This document shows, one piece after another, positions 6,698-7,487 of a stretch of 7,487 nt of DNA. Below the pieces are notes generated by a model, which was not told where the DNA came from, did no database searches, and saw only the letters and a program-made list of their open reading frames with translations. This DNA comes from a bacterium (GTDB lineage: Bacteria; JAMCPX01). The position numbers were made by a program, and so were the translations under genes. The DNA lies in the NCBI GenBank assembly GCA_027364825.1, contig DAHXOM010000279.1, forward strand, positions 1-7,487, written 5' to 3'. Numbering within the stretch: the first letter of the stretch is position 1; each line of letters opens with the position of its first letter.

Positions 6698-7431
6698 CGT
6701 CTTTTAACAACCGGCTGAATTGATTTAATCTGTTTGTACATGGAGGACATTTCTTTCAGGATTTTAATAATGACATTCGAACTCGACAGGGTTGAAATAC
6801 CCCGGGTGCGGGGAAAATAGTTTGTTCCGAACTGAATGATCTTGAACCCGTATTTCTGTGCTTTGATCAGCAGTTCCGCATCTATAAAACTGCCCTCTGA
6901 TTCCAGGTGTACGTATTCGAAAACCTCCTTTCTCACGAGTTTAAAGGAGAAGTTAACGTCCTTTATCCTGAGATGAAACAATAATTTTATAAGTGTATTG
7001 TACACGTAAGAATAGATTAATCTTCTCAGCCCCTCCCCGGTCCGGTCATACCGGAAGGCAGCCACTATGTCGGCCTCGTAATACCTCATGCGCCGGGAGG
7101 CCTTTTTGATCTCCATCATGTCAAACGGAAGATCCGTATCCGAATACAGGATCGTATCCATCTGTGCGTTATAAAACCCTGTTTTCAGGGAGCCGCCGAG
7201 CCCCCTGTTGGTCTGGTGGTGGATTACGTGTATTCTTTTATCTTCTCTCGCAAGTTCGTCCGCGATCCTTCCGGTTTCATCTTTTGACGCATCGTCGATG
7301 AGCAGGATCTCATAATCGCGTATCTCGCCGACCCGGAGCATGAGCTCGCAAATCTCCTGTGCCGCTTCCACGGCCCTTCGTATATATAATTCTTCATTGT
7401 ACATCGGATAAAAAACGGTAATCCCTTCCAT
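6694..7431 (-). CDS. GT2-family polyprenyl-phosphate sugar transferase (DPM1/ArnC-like, soluble)
   Basis: This 245-aa GT-A fold enzyme probably transfers a sugar from a nucleotide donor to undecaprenyl phosphate at the cytoplasmic face. Visible motifs are FYPMYNEE (7-14), LLIDDAS (43-49, nucleotide-binding Asp pair), NRGLGGSLKTGF (75-86), the DxD-type SDTDLPFD (97-104), KDVNFSFKL (157-165), SFIDAELLIKA (181-191) and a terminal RTRGIST (208-214). It has no C-terminal membrane helices, unlike ArnC (about 320 aa), and so resembles the soluble dolichol-phosphate mannose synthase type. The last codons overlap the deacetylase start by 4 bp. The start at 7431-7429 is chosen because AAGGGGGG ends 6 nt upstream; another ATG at 7435-7433 is in a different frame. 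It is the first recognisable gene of the cassette. The sugar is unknown; pairing with a deacetylase suggests an N-acetylhexosamine. Confidence 0.93.
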   Translation of the reverse strand: MEGITVFYPMYNEELYIRRAVEAAQEICELMLRVGEIRDYEILLIDDASKDETGRIADELAREDKRIHVIHHQTNRGLGGSLKTGFYNAQMDTILYSDTDLPFDMMEIKKASRRMRYYEADIVAAFRYDRTGEGLRRLIYSYVYNTLIKLLFHLRIKDVNFSFKLVRKEVFEYVHLESEGSFIDAELLIKAQKYGFKIIQFGTNYFPRTRGISTLSSSNVIIKILKEMSSMYKQIKSIQPVVKRR

Positions 7432-7437
7432 CCATTA

Positions 7438-7445
7438 CCCCCCTT
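7438..7445 (-). promoter_or_regulatory. Ribosome binding site of the GT2 gene
   Basis: On the minus strand, AAGGGGGG sits 6 nt before the ATG at 7431. The out-of-frame ATG at 7435 would be only 2 nt away, too close, so this site selects the 7431 start. Confidence 0.6.
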
Positions 7446-7454
7446 GATGCCATT

Positions 7455-7483
7455 TATATACGCATTTTTGCCGAAATATGCAA
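7455..7483 (-). promoter_or_regulatory. Possible sigma70-type promoter of the GT2-deacetylase-GT39 operon
   Basis: Reading leftward, TTGCAT (7483-7478) is separated by exactly 17 bp from TATATA (7460-7455); a shifted TATAAA two bases further on is a closer -10 match but with a 19-bp spacer. A start near 7448 would leave a leader of roughly 17 nt carrying the GT2 ribosome binding site. The -35 match is only partial, and the window ends 4 bp beyond it, so read-through from an upstream gene is not excluded. Confidence 0.3.
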
Positions 7484-7487
7484 ATAG

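Noticed and set aside
7435..7485. End of an upstream minus-strand gene (frame ending TAA at 7437-7435, peptide ...KCVYKWHQGG)
   Set aside because: Only 16 codons are visible, with no motif, and the same bases fit a promoter and leader; it cannot be decided from this window.

Overview
The window looks like chromosomal DNA of a Gram-negative bacterium of intermediate GC content. The evidence is an RlpA-type outer-membrane lipoprotein with a SPOR domain, a second lipoprotein signal peptide, polyprenyl-phosphate sugar enzymes and an ArnT-like GT-C transferase. Family resemblance suggests something like a Desulfobacterota or Nitrospirota lineage, but nothing here is a taxonomic marker and that guess is weak. 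There are no rRNA or tRNA genes, transposases, phage genes or CRISPR repeats.

Layout from left to right. (1) Positions 1-801, minus strand: rlpA (GTG start at 801). After a purine-rich leader of about 100 nt comes the first 22 codons of another lipoprotein gene that leaves the window at the left edge. (2) Positions 802-1324: a 523-bp divergent intergenic region with a compact palindromic element (about 898-1010) that holds three copies of one motif, and one doubtful 25-codon ORF. (3) Positions 1325-4349, plus strand: a two-gene ABC transporter operon. It encodes a fused double permease of the nitrate/sulfonate/taurine (NitT/TauT) type and an ATPase with an extra C-terminal domain. No periplasmic binding protein is encoded nearby. 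(4) Positions 4383-7431, minus strand: three genes joined by two 4-bp ATGA overlaps and transcribed toward the transporter. They encode a soluble GT2 glycosyltransferase, a YdjC/ChbG-family sugar deacetylase and a membrane GT39 transferase. A plausible promoter and a strong ribosome binding site precede the GT2 gene near the right edge.

The three-gene minus-strand cassette is the most coherent biological unit. Its likely logic is that GT2 loads an N-acetylated sugar onto undecaprenyl phosphate, the deacetylase exposes the amine, and the GT39 enzyme transfers the amino sugar to an envelope acceptor on the periplasmic side. This matches the FlmF2-NaxD-FlmK route of Francisella and the Lgm system of Bordetella, which put amino sugars on lipid A. 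The acceptor and sugar here are unknown. Secondary points of interest are the palindromic element, an Asn in place of the usually conserved His in the RlpA fold, the transporter without a binding protein, and the polypurine leader between the two lipoprotein genes.
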